From: Paenibacillus_T sp033239625
Lineage (GTDB): Bacteria; Bacillota; Bacilli; Paenibacillales; Paenibacillaceae
Reading direction: 5' to 3'
DNA: 64,000 nt
Assembly (NCBI RefSeq): GCF_033239625.1
Contig: NZ_BTCK01000026.1
Span: forward strand, 25,641-89,640
Below, piece after piece: positions 41,667-50,103 of the stretch. The notes beneath the pieces are model-generated. The model did no database searches. It had not been told where the DNA came from and worked only from the letters and a program-made list of their open reading frames with translations. The number at the start of each line of letters is the position of its first letter. Within the stretch, counting starts at the first letter, position 1. A program made the translations under genes and the position numbers.

Positions 41667-41742
41667 TGGTGATCTGTAGTGGGCTCGAACCACTGACCCC
41701 CACCCTGTCAAGATGGTGCTCTCCCAGCTGAGCTAACAGATC
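41667..41742 (-). tRNA. tRNA-Val(GAC)
   Basis: A 76-nt cloverleaf on the minus strand starting GATCTGT. The D-arm is GCTCAGCTGGGAGAGC, the anticodon loop CTTGACAG holds GAC, the T-arm is GTGGTTCGAGCCCAC, and the 3' CCA is encoded. Tandem with a near-identical copy 31 bp upstream. Confidence 0.95.
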
Positions 41743-41773
41743 ATGTTGGGTATTTAACTGGATTAAAAAGAGA

Positions 41774-41849
41774 TGGTGATCTGTAGTGGGCTCGAACCAC
41801 TGACCCCTACCCTGTCAAGATAGTGCTCTCCCAGCTGAGCTAACAGATC
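41774..41849 (-). tRNA. tRNA-Val(GAC), second copy
   Basis: A 76-nt cloverleaf like its neighbour, anticodon GAC, encoded CCA. It differs at two positions in the anticodon stem region (CACTATC...GGGTAGG against CACCATC...GGGTGGG), which keep pairing. Transcribed first, ahead of the other copy. Confidence 0.95.
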
Positions 41850-41968
41850 ACGATGCAATTGAAGCGACATGAAATAATATACCACGCGGGAAAAACGTTT
41901 GTCTACTCTTTTGCGAGAAAAATATCCAAAAAAATAAACTAACGACGTGAATGGTTTATGTCATCAAT

Positions 41969-41995
41969 AAAAGAAGCCGCTCAACGAGCGGCTTC
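41969..41995 (-). terminator. Terminator of the 63-residue gene
   Basis: GAAGCCGCTC (41973-41982) and GAGCGGCTTC (41986-41995) with an AAC loop; on the minus strand TTTTATTG follows. Confidence 0.7.
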
Positions 41996-42013
41996 ACCTT
42001 ACCTAAGTATTGC

Positions 42014-42205
42014 TTACGACTGCTCATGCGGAATGTCGCATTTGTTGCGAATGAACCGGATCTGATTCTCCAGTCGGTTAGCTTCTTGCTGCTGTTCGTC
42101 GGACAGCGGGTGCTGTGCTTGAAGCTGCTGCAGCTCGCTGATGAGTTCAGGCAAATCGGAAGATGCGCTTGCGCAATCGTAATTGGATTCCAGGTTGTGA
42201 GTCAT
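42014..42205 (-). CDS. Small hypothetical protein (63 residues)
   Basis: ATG 42205 follows AAAGGAGTGCC. The product begins MTHNLESNYDCASAS. It then forms a long amphipathic helix (LPELISELQQLQAQHPLSDE and EANRLENQIRFIRNK) and ends CDIPHEQS. Probably a small coiled-coil protein. It has its own terminator at 41969-41995. No family recognised. Confidence 0.6.
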   Translation of the reverse strand: MTHNLESNYDCASASSDLPELISELQQLQAQHPLSDEQQQEANRLENQIRFIRNKCDIPHEQS

Positions 42206-42375
42206 GACGGGAGGCACTCCTTTCGTATCGTGAAGTCAATTCGCATGCATGGATGGAACAGCCATAGTATGACTCGAAGTGAAGACACTATTCGCAACAA
42301 GCGCCATATTGTCGTTCTACAGACACACCTTTTATGCATATCGTTATAGAAAGCGCATAGGAGGCGGAACTGTCA

Positions 42376-42540
42376 ATGGCGGAGGAATACGCCCATTTGA
42401 TCGTCTGGTTGATTGGTTTGTTCGGAATTGTTGGCGTTGTCATTGTGAGCGTGGCGCAGTTTGTCGTGAAAGATTCATTGGCCTATGATGAGGCATTCGT
42501 ATGGCAAAGAAAGCTTCCGAAGGATAAAGGTAGAGACTGA
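42376..42540 (+). CDS. Small single-span membrane protein (54 residues)
   Basis: AGGAGG (42359-42364) precedes ATG 42376; stop TGA 42538-42540. The product MAEEYAHLIVWLIGLFGIVG then VVIVSVAQFVV has one membrane helix, followed by a charged tail KDSLAYDEAFVWQRKLPKD. Not recognised. It precedes another small membrane protein on the same strand. Confidence 0.55.
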   Translation: MAEEYAHLIVWLIGLFGIVGVVIVSVAQFVVKDSLAYDEAFVWQRKLPKDKGRD

Positions 42541-42594
42541 GGAGGTTATTATCGGGATATACTAGCGAACATCACGAGCGACATAATTGGAGGA

Positions 42595-42912
42595 ATGACG
42601 TTGAGATTTATGCATTCGGCATGGTTCGGCGCAGCCCTAGGTAGCGTGGCTGCGCTGCTTTTGTGTGTAATGGCAACAAGAGCGGCACAAGAATATGGCT
42701 GGTTCGAGACTCGCCAGACAGGTGCAGCGCATACCATTCAGACGGTACGTAATGATGTGTATGGAAGTGGGGTCAGAGAGGATGTCTATAGTGAACCGAA
42801 GATTGAGCAAGGCGGCATTAACGCACCGTCCAATCGGGTGGACAGGCTGTATTCGCCGACGATAACAGAAGAGGAGAAGGAGCTGGGATCCGATAGCGCC
42901 CAGCGCCGCTGA
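42595..42912 (+). CDS. Small membrane-anchored hypothetical protein
   Basis: A 105-residue protein. One N-terminal membrane helix (about 7-29, WFGAALGSVAALLLCVMAT) is followed by an acidic, unstructured-looking region with PTITEEEKELGSD near the end. GGAGGA precedes ATG 42595. It is convergent with the MBL hydrolase gene, whose stop is 6 bp away. Function unknown. Confidence 0.6.
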   Translation: MTLRFMHSAWFGAALGSVAALLLCVMATRAAQEYGWFETRQTGAAHTIQTVRNDVYGSGVREDVYSEPKIEQGGINAPSNRVDRLYSPTITEEEKELGSDSAQRR

Positions 42913-42918
42913 ATGACG

Positions 42919-43653
42919 TTAAATATCGTAAGGCTTTCCTTGTTCGACGAAAGACATGAGGCCCGTCCGTCCTATAAACGCTGGCATCGTGTCGCCATAG
43001 TGCATCAACCGGGTGATCGATTGGATCGATTCCGGCAGGGTGAGCAGCTCGTCCAGACAAGCGTGCACAACCCCGGGAGAAGTGAGCTGGCAATCGTGAA
43101 AAATAGAGCGCACTCCGCGTTCGTCCACCAACTGCTGCAATAGCTGACGATTAAAAATCATATCCGCGCTGTAAAAGAACCGCTCGTTAATGAGGAACGA
43201 ATAGCTGAGGCGCCCCTCGATATGCTCGGTTCGAATCGGTTCAACAACCAGGCCGGGCGCAAGCTCGGCCGGCTCACCTACAGCAAGCTCGCGTACTTCG
43301 AAGAAGTCGTCCAGCGATTGCAGCGAGTCTTGGTCACGCCCACCCTTGAGCGTATGCTCCCGCAGCTGCTCGCGAAGAGGAGCGGGGATATACAACACGG
43401 CCTTACGATGATGAACGATCATCATTTGGGACGCCAATTGTTCAAGCCCTCCGACATGATCGGCATGCGTATGACTAATCAGAACGGCATTCAAACTGCC
43501 GAATGAGACGTCCATCTTATGTAAGGCTCCCGGTGCTGTAACTCCACAGTCGACGAGCAGCCGAAATCCATCCGCCTCAATGATGGCGTTGTTGTTATCG
43601 TACACTTTGGCAAACGCGCTGCCCGTCCCGATCATCGTAATCGTTGCTGCCAC
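42919..43653 (-). CDS. MBL-fold metallo-hydrolase
   Basis: A 244-residue metallo-beta-lactamase-fold enzyme. HTHADH (61-66) gives the zinc ligands; D36 (LLVDCG), a middle His region RTEHIEG, YSADM and a late H (TRLMHYGD) complete the site. The layout resembles RNase Z-like and general hydrolase members. Substrate unknown. The start is GTG 43653 with AGGAGG 7 bp upstream. Confidence 0.85.
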   Translation of the reverse strand: MAATITMIGTGSAFAKVYDNNNAIIEADGFRLLVDCGVTAPGALHKMDVSFGSLNAVLISHTHADHVGGLEQLASQMMIVHHRKAVLYIPAPLREQLREHTLKGGRDQDSLQSLDDFFEVRELAVGEPAELAPGLVVEPIRTEHIEGRLSYSFLINERFFYSADMIFNRQLLQQLVDERGVRSIFHDCQLTSPGVVHACLDELLTLPESIQSITRLMHYGDTMPAFIGRTGLMSFVEQGKPYDI

Positions 43654-43856
43654 TTCAATTCCTCCTAATGGATATCACCATAACCAACCCATTCCTATAT
43701 CCTACCATGCAGAGCTGTCGATATACATTCTATACGATTGCCTACGGGATAGAAGCCTATCGACAGCTAAGCCCATTCTGGGTACGCGTCCGCACCCACT
43801 TTCATATGATGGTCATAGATCCGCCATGACTATGAGAACGAAGGTGTTGGACATCT

Positions 43857-44063
43857 ATGAGCAAGGGCAAAGCGAAAGCATCGAAGAAGAAGAAAAAGTC
43901 AGCATCCGACCGTAAACAGGCCTTTCTGAAGCTGGTCCTGTCAGACACCTGTGCCGTATGCAAAACGCCTTGCGCACGCGGCATGCAGTATTGGGAACGG
44001 ATGCAGGAGCCCGGCTCGATCGGCAAGGGCGTTCCATGTCCGCTTACGAAGACTTACCATTAA
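43857..44063 (+). CDS. Small Lys-rich protein with a Cys cluster
   Basis: A 68-residue protein. A lysine-rich start (KGKAKASKKKKKSASDRK) is followed by CAVCKTPCARG and a late Cys (VPCPL), which could bind zinc. AAGGTG lies before ATG 43857. No family recognised. Confidence 0.6.
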   Translation: MSKGKAKASKKKKKSASDRKQAFLKLVLSDTCAVCKTPCARGMQYWERMQEPGSIGKGVPCPLTKTYH

Positions 44064-44201
44064 TATTGGGTAATAAAACGCGATAGTCATTTCCCGGGGA
44101 AGCGCGAGATTCTACAGGTTACGACAGCTATTATAGCGATTATGAAATTTTATTCATAATCTGTTTTTACTGGCGCAACTTTACCGGGAAAGGAGAGTAT
44201 A

Positions 44202-44229
44202 ACCTTTCATCAGACATCCGATGGAGGGT
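44202..44229 (+). promoter_or_regulatory. Leader hairpin that can cover the ribosome binding site of the stalk-domain gene
   Basis: ACCTTTCATC (44202-44211) pairs with GATGGAGGGT (44220-44229) with two G-T pairs and an 8-nt loop. The ribosome binding site GGAGGG is in the 3' arm, 8 bp before ATG 44238. Confidence 0.35.
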
Positions 44230-44237
44230 TTACATCT

Positions 44238-44810
44238 ATGAGGTTGAGGAAAGTGCTCATTGCACTGATGCTGCTGTCCGTGTGGGGAGGAAGCATGATA
44301 TTCGCTGATGCTGCCGTACAGAAGGTGCGCGTCATTGTGAATGGCAGTGAACTAGACGATACGGGGCTTCTAGAGGACAACAAGACATACTTGCCGCTTC
44401 GTCAAATTGCTAATACGCTGCAAGCGCTTATCTCTTGGGATGAGAGTGCAAAGAAAGTAACGGTCTATAAACCGAATGTGCATATGTTCTTGTTCAAAGC
44501 GTCCGATAAGGAAGTAACCTTCGGCAACGTGGATAAAAATAACCGAGTTTCGTTCATGGTGTTCGCTCAAATCGATAATCTGCTGACGAGCGTTTCCGCC
44601 GTTAAGGTATCGATCTTTGATCCATACGGCAGCGAGAAGATCATTCAGCAGCAATCGGTTAATGTGACGAAGGATAACTTCTGGTTCCGTACGAGTGACA
44701 TCAAATATTTCTTCGACTCCGCGGGCAAATATTCCGTTCGCTTCTATATGAAGGCTAACGATAACGATGAGTGGCGGCAAGTTTCGGAGAAAATAATTAC
44801 GGCTCAATAA
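44238..44810 (+). CDS. Secreted stalk-domain (copper amine oxidase N-like) protein
   Basis: A 190-residue protein with a signal peptide (1-26, RKVLIALMLLSVWGGSMIF then ADA). One stalk domain follows (about 28-85): VRVIVNGSELDDTG, KTYLPLRQIANTLQALISW and VTVYKP. The second half (about 95-185) is a beta-rich domain with SVSAVKVSIFDPYGSEK and KYSVRFYMKANDNDEW, resembling a fibronectin/Ig-like fold. Probably surface-exposed. It is preceded by a hairpin that can mask its ribosome binding site and is followed by a terminator at 44816. Confidence 0.8.
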   Translation: MRLRKVLIALMLLSVWGGSMIFADAAVQKVRVIVNGSELDDTGLLEDNKTYLPLRQIANTLQALISWDESAKKVTVYKPNVHMFLFKASDKEVTFGNVDKNNRVSFMVFAQIDNLLTSVSAVKVSIFDPYGSEKIIQQQSVNVTKDNFWFRTSDIKYFFDSAGKYSVRFYMKANDNDEWRQVSEKIITAQ

Positions 44811-44815
44811 AGGTG

Positions 44816-44845
44816 CACCGGCTGAATGCAATCAGCCGGTGTTTT
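44816..44845 (+). terminator. Terminator after the stalk-domain gene
   Basis: CACCGGCTGA (44816-44825) pairs with TCAGCCGGTG (44832-44841), 6-nt loop, then TTTTG. Confidence 0.75.
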
Positions 44846-44848
44846 GCG

Positions 44849-44878
44849 TTTGACCACATGGGTCGAACATGATACGAT
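44849..44878 (+). promoter_or_regulatory. Sigma-A-type promoter of the DUF1292 gene
   Basis: TTGACC (44849-44854) and TACGAT (44873-44878) are 18 bp apart, 55 bp before ATG 44933. Confidence 0.5.
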
Positions 44879-44932
44879 ACGAGGGTATATGCGCCTATAG
44901 GCGTATTAATGATCGAAATGGGGTAAAGACAC

Positions 44933-45244
44933 ATGAGCGAACATGAACATGTACATGGCGATGATTGCGGCTGCGGCCACGATCATGAGCATGAAGAGCA
45001 TGTATTTGTAATGACGGATGAAGACGGTACAGAGCGTGAGATGGTAATGGTCTACACGTTCGAGTCGGAAGAGCAAGTATACGCTGTTCTGATCGACCGC
45101 AACAATCCAGAAGAAGACGGTCTCATCTTCCGCATCGAAGAAGAGAACGAAGAAGCGTTCCTCGTAGGCATCGACGATGATGCTGAATGGGATCGCGTGA
45201 CGAAAGTATACGAAGAAATCGCTGCTGCAGAGAACAGCAAGTAA
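44933..45244 (+). CDS. DUF1292 protein with His/Cys-rich N-terminus
   Basis: A 103-residue acidic protein. After a metal-binding-like start (residues 3-23, many His plus CGCG) comes the DUF1292 (YrzB-like) domain: HVFVMTDEDGTEREMVMVYTF, YAVLIDRNN and GLIFRIEEENEEAFLVGIDD. The family is widespread in Firmicutes, usually beside yrrK/alaS; its function is unknown. Here it stands alone with its own promoter and terminator. The His/Cys-rich head resembles metal-handling proteins and may bind zinc or nickel. Confidence 0.88.
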   Translation: MSEHEHVHGDDCGCGHDHEHEEHVFVMTDEDGTEREMVMVYTFESEEQVYAVLIDRNNPEEDGLIFRIEEENEEAFLVGIDDDAEWDRVTKVYEEIAAAENSK

Positions 45245-45259
45245 TCGTATATATGCAAG

Positions 45260-45295
45260 AAACCCGCCTGTGGCTTAAGCCGCAGGCGGGTTTTT
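45260..45295 (+). terminator. Terminator after the DUF1292 gene
   Basis: AAACCCGCCTG (45260-45270) pairs with CAGGCGGGTTT (45283-45293), 12-nt loop, then TT. Confidence 0.8.
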
Positions 45296-45313
45296 ACATT
45301 ATGGGTAGAAAAC

Positions 45314-45748
45314 CTACTTACGTGGATTAAAATACATAACCCGCCCATTGAACAACGTTAGCTCGGCCTTCAGCCGCTGCGCGATGAAACGACATAGCTC
45401 ATTGGCTTTGCCTTTGTCGCCGTGGGTGGCGCCGTCGGGGAGTACGATCTGGACCGTAGGACAGCTTTCTTCGGTTTGTTCGTTCACTGGTGCCGTGCTT
45501 AGTGCAATGTGTCGGTAACGGGAAGCGTTGCCTCGTAAGTACAACCATGTCGGCTCGCTGCTTGAAGGTTCGGTCACCTTCTCGATCGTGTAAGGAAATG
45601 CAGCTTCTTCATACTCCCAATTCAGCTGATGGCCGGTTCGCTTCAGCGCATCCTGATACTGCTCTAGTGATTGCTCGAGCTCTTCCAATGTGATGCCTGA
45701 CGGAGCGGCCGAGCCTTGAACCAACCGAATGTAAGCGTGATTCCCCAT
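45314..45748 (-). CDS. DUF1885 family protein
   Basis: A 144-residue cytoplasmic protein. MGNHAYIRLVQGSAAPSGIT, LNWEYEEAAFPYTIE, LRGNASRYRHI, VLPDGATHGDKGKANELCRF and LFNGRVMYFNPR match the DUF1885 family of Bacillales. Function unknown. A strong AGGAGGTG lies before ATG 45748; the open frame up to 45820 is not used. Confidence 0.8.
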   Translation of the reverse strand: MGNHAYIRLVQGSAAPSGITLEELEQSLEQYQDALKRTGHQLNWEYEEAAFPYTIEKVTEPSSSEPTWLYLRGNASRYRHIALSTAPVNEQTEESCPTVQIVLPDGATHGDKGKANELCRFIAQRLKAELTLFNGRVMYFNPRK

Positions 45749-45819
45749 CTTCGCACACCTCCTATACGCATCATAGCATGGCCAGGGAAAAGCTGACAAT
45801 GACCGCTTCGGGAAGCGCA

Positions 45820-45870
45820 AACAAGCCGCTCCGCACAGCGCTGACAGCGGCTGATGCGAGGCGGCTTGTT
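45820..45870 (-). terminator. Terminator-like structure after speA
   Basis: AACAAGCCGC (45820-45829) pairs with GCGGCTTGTT (45861-45870); further pairing lies inside. It is just past the minus-strand stop at 45894. Confidence 0.5.
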
Positions 45871-45893
45871 ATTGTTAAACAGCTTATCGTCGT

Positions 45894-47384
45894 CTAGAAA
45901 ATCGCTTCTTCGTCTGCGATTACTTTCACGAATTGAATCGTACGGTCTTCCGGACCTTTGACCGGCAATCCGACTTCTACATGATCAACGATGTAATCGA
46001 TGTTCTCTTGCGAGATGACTTCGCCCGGCAGAAGAATCGGAATGCCTGGCGGGTAGACGTAGATGAATTCTGCAATGATGCGTCCTGCCGACTCTTTGAA
46101 CGGAATAATTTCCGTATCTTCGTAGAACGCGTCGCGCGGCGTGAGAGCCAGATGCGGAATCTCTGGAATTTTGACTACGAGCTCTTTCACTTCGCCCTTC
46201 GAATGGAACACGTCGGACATCGTGCGGAGCGCATGAATGAGCTTATGTGCGGTTTCCTCTGTATCACCAGTCGTAATCAGGCACAAAATGTTATACATAT
46301 CGCTCATCTCAACTTCAAGATTGAAGTTGTCGCGCAGCCAATTCTCTGCTTCGTAGCCAGTGATGCCAAGATGGCGGACATGAATCGTCACTTTGGTCGG
46401 ATCGTAATCGTACGTCGCTTCTCCGCCGAGAATGTCTTCGCCGAAGCTGTACAAGTCTTTAATGGTGTTCACTTCGGAGCGAACGTATTGTGCCAGTTCA
46501 ATTGCGCGCTCTGCCATTTCGTGACCATTAAGCGCCAGGTGACGGCGAGATGTATCCAGCGAAGCGAGCAGAATATAAGAAGTCGACGTTGTCGTCAGCA
46601 TACTGATAATCGTCTGAACACGAGTTGGGTTCACACGTCCAGCGCGTACATTGAGCACGGAGCTCTGCGTCATGGAACCGCCGAGTTTATGCACGCTCGT
46701 TGCCGCCATATCGGCACCCGCCTGCATCGCGGACATCGGCAGCTTCTCGTGGAAGTGGATGAGTACGCCATGCGCTTCGTCAACGAGTACAGGTACATCG
46801 TAGCTATGAACAAGATCAACGATTTCCTTCAGGTTGGCACAGATTCCGTAGTACGTCGGATTGATGACGAGCACGGCTTTTGCATCCGGGTGTTTGTCCA
46901 GCGCGCGGCGGACGGAACGGGTCGTGATGCCGTGGTCAATCCCGAGATTGCCGTCACGGGCAGGCGAGATGAATACAGGGCGGGCGCCGGATAAAATGAT
47001 CGCGGACATAACCGATTTATGTACGTTGCGCGGCACGATTACTTTCTCGCCGGGTCCGCACACCGACATAATCATCGTCATAATGGCATTGCTTGTACCT
47101 TGGACGGAAAAAAAGGTATAATCGGCTCCGAAGGCATCTGCTGCCAATTTCTGTGATTGTTCGATAACGCCTGTCGGTTGATGTAAATCGTCCAGTGGTG
47201 CGATATTAATTAAGTCGATCGATAATGCATTATCACCGATAAATTCCCGGAATTCAGGGTCGCTGCCCATGCCTTTCTTATGTCCGGGAATGTGGAATTG
47301 TAAAGGATTTTGCTCCGCATGGCGGCGAAGCGCGCTGAAGAGCGGAGTCTGGTTATGATCCATCGCTTCATCCCAGCCTTTCAT
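45894..47384 (-). CDS. speA: Arginine decarboxylase-like PLP enzyme (SpeA type, Orn/Lys/Arg decarboxylase fold)
   Basis: A 496-residue PLP enzyme for polyamine synthesis; the Bacillus counterpart turns arginine into agmatine. It follows B. subtilis SpeA closely: FHIPGHKKG, NALSIDLINIAPLDDLH, FFSVQGTSNAIMTM, VDEAHGV, and ATSVHKLGGSMTQSS with the PLP lysine. Also VEMSDMYNILCL and IYVYPPGIPILLPGE near the C-terminus. Length equals the family. The start is ATG 47384 (GAGG close upstream) or ATG 47363, which matches the SpeA N-terminus better. Lysine rather than arginine as substrate cannot be excluded. Monocistronic. Confidence 0.88.
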   Translation of the reverse strand: MKGWDEAMDHNQTPLFSALRRHAEQNPLQFHIPGHKKGMGSDPEFREFIGDNALSIDLINIAPLDDLHQPTGVIEQSQKLAADAFGADYTFFSVQGTSNAIMTMIMSVCGPGEKVIVPRNVHKSVMSAIILSGARPVFISPARDGNLGIDHGITTRSVRRALDKHPDAKAVLVINPTYYGICANLKEIVDLVHSYDVPVLVDEAHGVLIHFHEKLPMSAMQAGADMAATSVHKLGGSMTQSSVLNVRAGRVNPTRVQTIISMLTTTSTSYILLASLDTSRRHLALNGHEMAERAIELAQYVRSEVNTIKDLYSFGEDILGGEATYDYDPTKVTIHVRHLGITGYEAENWLRDNFNLEVEMSDMYNILCLITTGDTEETAHKLIHALRTMSDVFHSKGEVKELVVKIPEIPHLALTPRDAFYEDTEIIPFKESAGRIIAEFIYVYPPGIPILLPGEVISQENIDYIVDHVEVGLPVKGPEDRTIQFVKVIADEEAIF

Positions 47385-47511
47385 CTAGCCTCGTAGTTAC
47401 AAACAAAGTTGAGTATAGCAAAAACAGGGGGGAATGCAAGCAAGTTTTTGGCCGCCGGCGGATGGCCGTCCGTCTTGCATCTTGAACCGTGTTTGTCGAA
47501 AGGAGCAGCAC

Positions 47512-48768
47512 ATGTCAATTAGTACCGCTATAACTGGAAGAAGAGTACTCACTTCTCCATTTGTTATCCAACTGCTTATTATTATGTTCTTTGTCGAGTT
47601 TGTAAAAGGCGCGTTGATGGTGTCGATCCTCCCGGTCTATATGGGCACGGTGCTCGGATTGTCGGCCTATGCTATAGGATGGGCACTTGCCCTTCAATAT
47701 ATAGGAGACAACGCGTTTCGCAGTCCGCTTGGTTGGATTATCGATCGCGTCGGCTATCGAACCGTCATGCTGACTGGAGTGCTGTTAACGTTCGCAGCTG
47801 TCGTTATCGTCGCGGTTACCGACGATATGCCCTGGATCATTTGCGCTTGTCTGCTCATCGGCGTCGGCACCTCGCCTCTATGGCCATGCGTCATCACAGG
47901 GGCTACGGCGGTCGCGGGTTCCGAGGCCAGCGGCACGATAATGAGTGTCGTCTATATGGCTTGGCTCACGGGCGTTGGCGCGGGACCGATCGTGATTAAT
48001 TTCTTCATCTCTCACACGTATGAGTCGGCTTTCAAAATTTTGATTGTGCTCATGGTTATCTCCACGCTTGTGACCATTTTTCTGCCAGGACGTAAGCAAT
48101 CTAGAGCGATCGAGGGAAAGGTAGAGCCGTCAGCGAAACGGCAAGGTCAACATGACCGGCCCATGTTGGAACGAATTCGTACCTATTTAGCCAAGGTCAG
48201 CAGTTCGATGCATGCGAGCAAGCTGTTATATCCGGCGATGTTCATGCAGAATTTCTCCCTTGGACTTCTTGTGCCGGTATTGACGCTGTATGCGCGTACG
48301 GTGCTGCATCTGAAGCCGGAGCAGTACAGCATGTACATGTTGGCTGGCGGCGCTTTTACCGTGCTCGGCTTAATTCCTGTCGGCAAAGCGGTCGATAAAT
48401 TCGGAACGCGTTGGTTCCTGCACTTCGGCTTTCCGGCTGCCGCGATCTCGCTCACGCTGCTCGGCTATACGCGCGACCTGCTGCTTGTGCTGCCGATCGT
48501 CGCGTTGGTTGGGTTAAGCTACGCGCTTATTATTCCATCGTGGAATGCGCTTATCGCAGAAGCGATTCCGAAGGAAGAGCGTGGCGCCGTATGGGGCTTC
48601 TTCCTAACGATCGAAGGGGCAGGCATGGTGCTTGGATCCATCTTGTCCGGCAAAATGTGGGATACATACGGTCCGCATTCGCCGTTTCTCTTCAGCGGCG
48701 TCGTGCTCATCACGCTATTCGTTCTTCATTTGTTCATTACACGCAAGTCAGCGGTTATGGTACGATAG
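47512..48768 (+). CDS. MFS transporter
   Basis: A 418-residue, 12-helix major facilitator. GWIIDRVGYRTVMLTG in the loop between helices 2 and 3 is the conserved motif A; a central charged loop (about 205-240) and a second half with KAVDKFGTRWFLHFG follow. Substrate not readable. GAAAGGAG before ATG 47512 fixes the start; the frame upstream to 47434 is not used. A second MFS gene starts 21 bp after it, so they form an operon. Confidence 0.85.
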   Translation: MSISTAITGRRVLTSPFVIQLLIIMFFVEFVKGALMVSILPVYMGTVLGLSAYAIGWALALQYIGDNAFRSPLGWIIDRVGYRTVMLTGVLLTFAAVVIVAVTDDMPWIICACLLIGVGTSPLWPCVITGATAVAGSEASGTIMSVVYMAWLTGVGAGPIVINFFISHTYESAFKILIVLMVISTLVTIFLPGRKQSRAIEGKVEPSAKRQGQHDRPMLERIRTYLAKVSSSMHASKLLYPAMFMQNFSLGLLVPVLTLYARTVLHLKPEQYSMYMLAGGAFTVLGLIPVGKAVDKFGTRWFLHFGFPAAAISLTLLGYTRDLLLVLPIVALVGLSYALIIPSWNALIAEAIPKEERGAVWGFFLTIEGAGMVLGSILSGKMWDTYGPHSPFLFSGVVLITLFVLHLFITRKSAVMVR

Positions 48769-48789
48769 GCAGATGGAGGGATTGACCAA

Positions 48790-49980
48790 ATGAAAGACAA
48801 ACGTCTGCTAATCGTGATGGCAACGCTTATGATCACGTTCGTCGGCTTCGGCATCATTATTCCGGTTATGCCGGAGCTCATTCTGGCGACCAATACAGGC
48901 TCCGCCGAGCTGCATACCGGTCTGATGCTCGCGATTTATTCCGCTGTTTCGTTCGTGCTGTCCCCTTTGTGGGGCGGTCTGTCCGATCGAATCGGACGGC
49001 GTCCGGTTATTCTAACGGGGGTGCTCGGTTTCGCAGCCAGCTTCCTATTGTTCGGACTTGCGGCAGGCAATTTGCCGCTTATGTACGCCTCCCGCGTACT
49101 TGGCGGATTGTTCTCGGGCGCTGTTACATCTGTGATCGTCGCCTATGTCGCTGACATTACGCCACCCGAGCAGCGGACCAAAGGCATGGGGCTTGTCGGC
49201 ATGTCGATCGGGCTTGGATTTACGATCGGGCCTGGCTTCGGAGGGCTGCTCAGTCAAGTGTCGCTGGAGACGCCGTTCTACGTCGCTGCTGGATTGTCCA
49301 CGGTAACGTTCCTGCTCGCATGGATGAAGCTCGGAGAATCGCTTGCGCCGGAGCGGCGCCGATCATCAACGGAGCGCAAGCCGTCCCGTTGGACCGCTTT
49401 TACCGGACCGCTCAAATATTTGTACATACTCGCGTATGTCGTGTCGTTCTCGCTTGCAGGCATGGAGGCGACGCTGCAGTTCTTCGGCATCGAACGGTTT
49501 GATGTAACGCCGGGACAGGTCGGCTTCATGTTCTTCGTGTGCGGCATTGTCGGCGCGCTCATTCAGGGCGGCGTCGTCCGCAGACGGATCAAGAAAGGCG
49601 AAGAGCCCAAGTATATTATGCTGGGCCTTATCATCTCGGCGGTTGGTTTCTTCTTGCTCATGTTCTCGCATTCGCTCGTATGGGCAACGATATCGCTGGC
49701 TGTATTCGGCGTAGGCAATGCGCTCATTCGTCCTTGCGTCACCTCGCTTATTACGCAGAAGACGACCGTAGGACAAGGCGTCGCATCCGGCCTAAGCTCG
49801 TCTATGGATAGCTTGGGACGAATAACAGGCCCGCTGCTTGGCGCATTCTTATTCGGTCTCAATCTGCAGCTGCCTTATGTTGTCGGCGGTGTTCTATCGA
49901 TTGCAGCGCTTGCGCTGCTCGCGCAGTTCAGACGATTGGATCGTCAGCCTGCGCATGACTCGCATACGAAGACGGCATAA
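48790..49980 (+). CDS. MFS efflux transporter (DHA1-like drug efflux)
   Basis: A 396-residue, 12-helix transporter. FVGFGIIIPVMPELI, PLWGGLSDRIGRRPVILTG (motif A) and SIGLGFTIGPGFGGLL (antiporter motif C, after helix 5) place it among proton-driven drug exporters related to tetracycline and multidrug pumps. A second-half SSSMDSLGRITGPLLG is typical as well. Actual substrates unknown. It follows another MFS gene at 21 bp; a long hairpin terminator comes after it. Confidence 0.88.
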   Translation: MKDKRLLIVMATLMITFVGFGIIIPVMPELILATNTGSAELHTGLMLAIYSAVSFVLSPLWGGLSDRIGRRPVILTGVLGFAASFLLFGLAAGNLPLMYASRVLGGLFSGAVTSVIVAYVADITPPEQRTKGMGLVGMSIGLGFTIGPGFGGLLSQVSLETPFYVAAGLSTVTFLLAWMKLGESLAPERRRSSTERKPSRWTAFTGPLKYLYILAYVVSFSLAGMEATLQFFGIERFDVTPGQVGFMFFVCGIVGALIQGGVVRRRIKKGEEPKYIMLGLIISAVGFFLLMFSHSLVWATISLAVFGVGNALIRPCVTSLITQKTTVGQGVASGLSSSMDSLGRITGPLLGAFLFGLNLQLPYVVGGVLSIAALALLAQFRRLDRQPAHDSHTKTA

Positions 49981-50028
49981 CGGCAGCATAGGCATACGTC
50001 ATCAAGATCATAGCTGTGCTGACAGAAG

Positions 50029-50070
50029 CCGGCCCGATATGTCCCAGCGTGGACATCGGGCCGGTTTTTA
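50029..50070 (+). terminator. Strong terminator after the MFS pair
   Basis: CCGGCCCGAT (50029-50038) pairs with ATCGGGCCGG (50055-50064); ATGTCC/GGACAT extends the stem inside. TTTTTA follows. Confidence 0.85.
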
Positions 50071-50103
50071 TATAGAAAGAGTCAAATGGGGGAGAGAGTC
50101 ATA

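Noticed and set aside
45933..46994. 353-codon plus-strand frame opposite speA
   Set aside because: Composition typical of an antisense shadow; speA is a clear match on the other strand.
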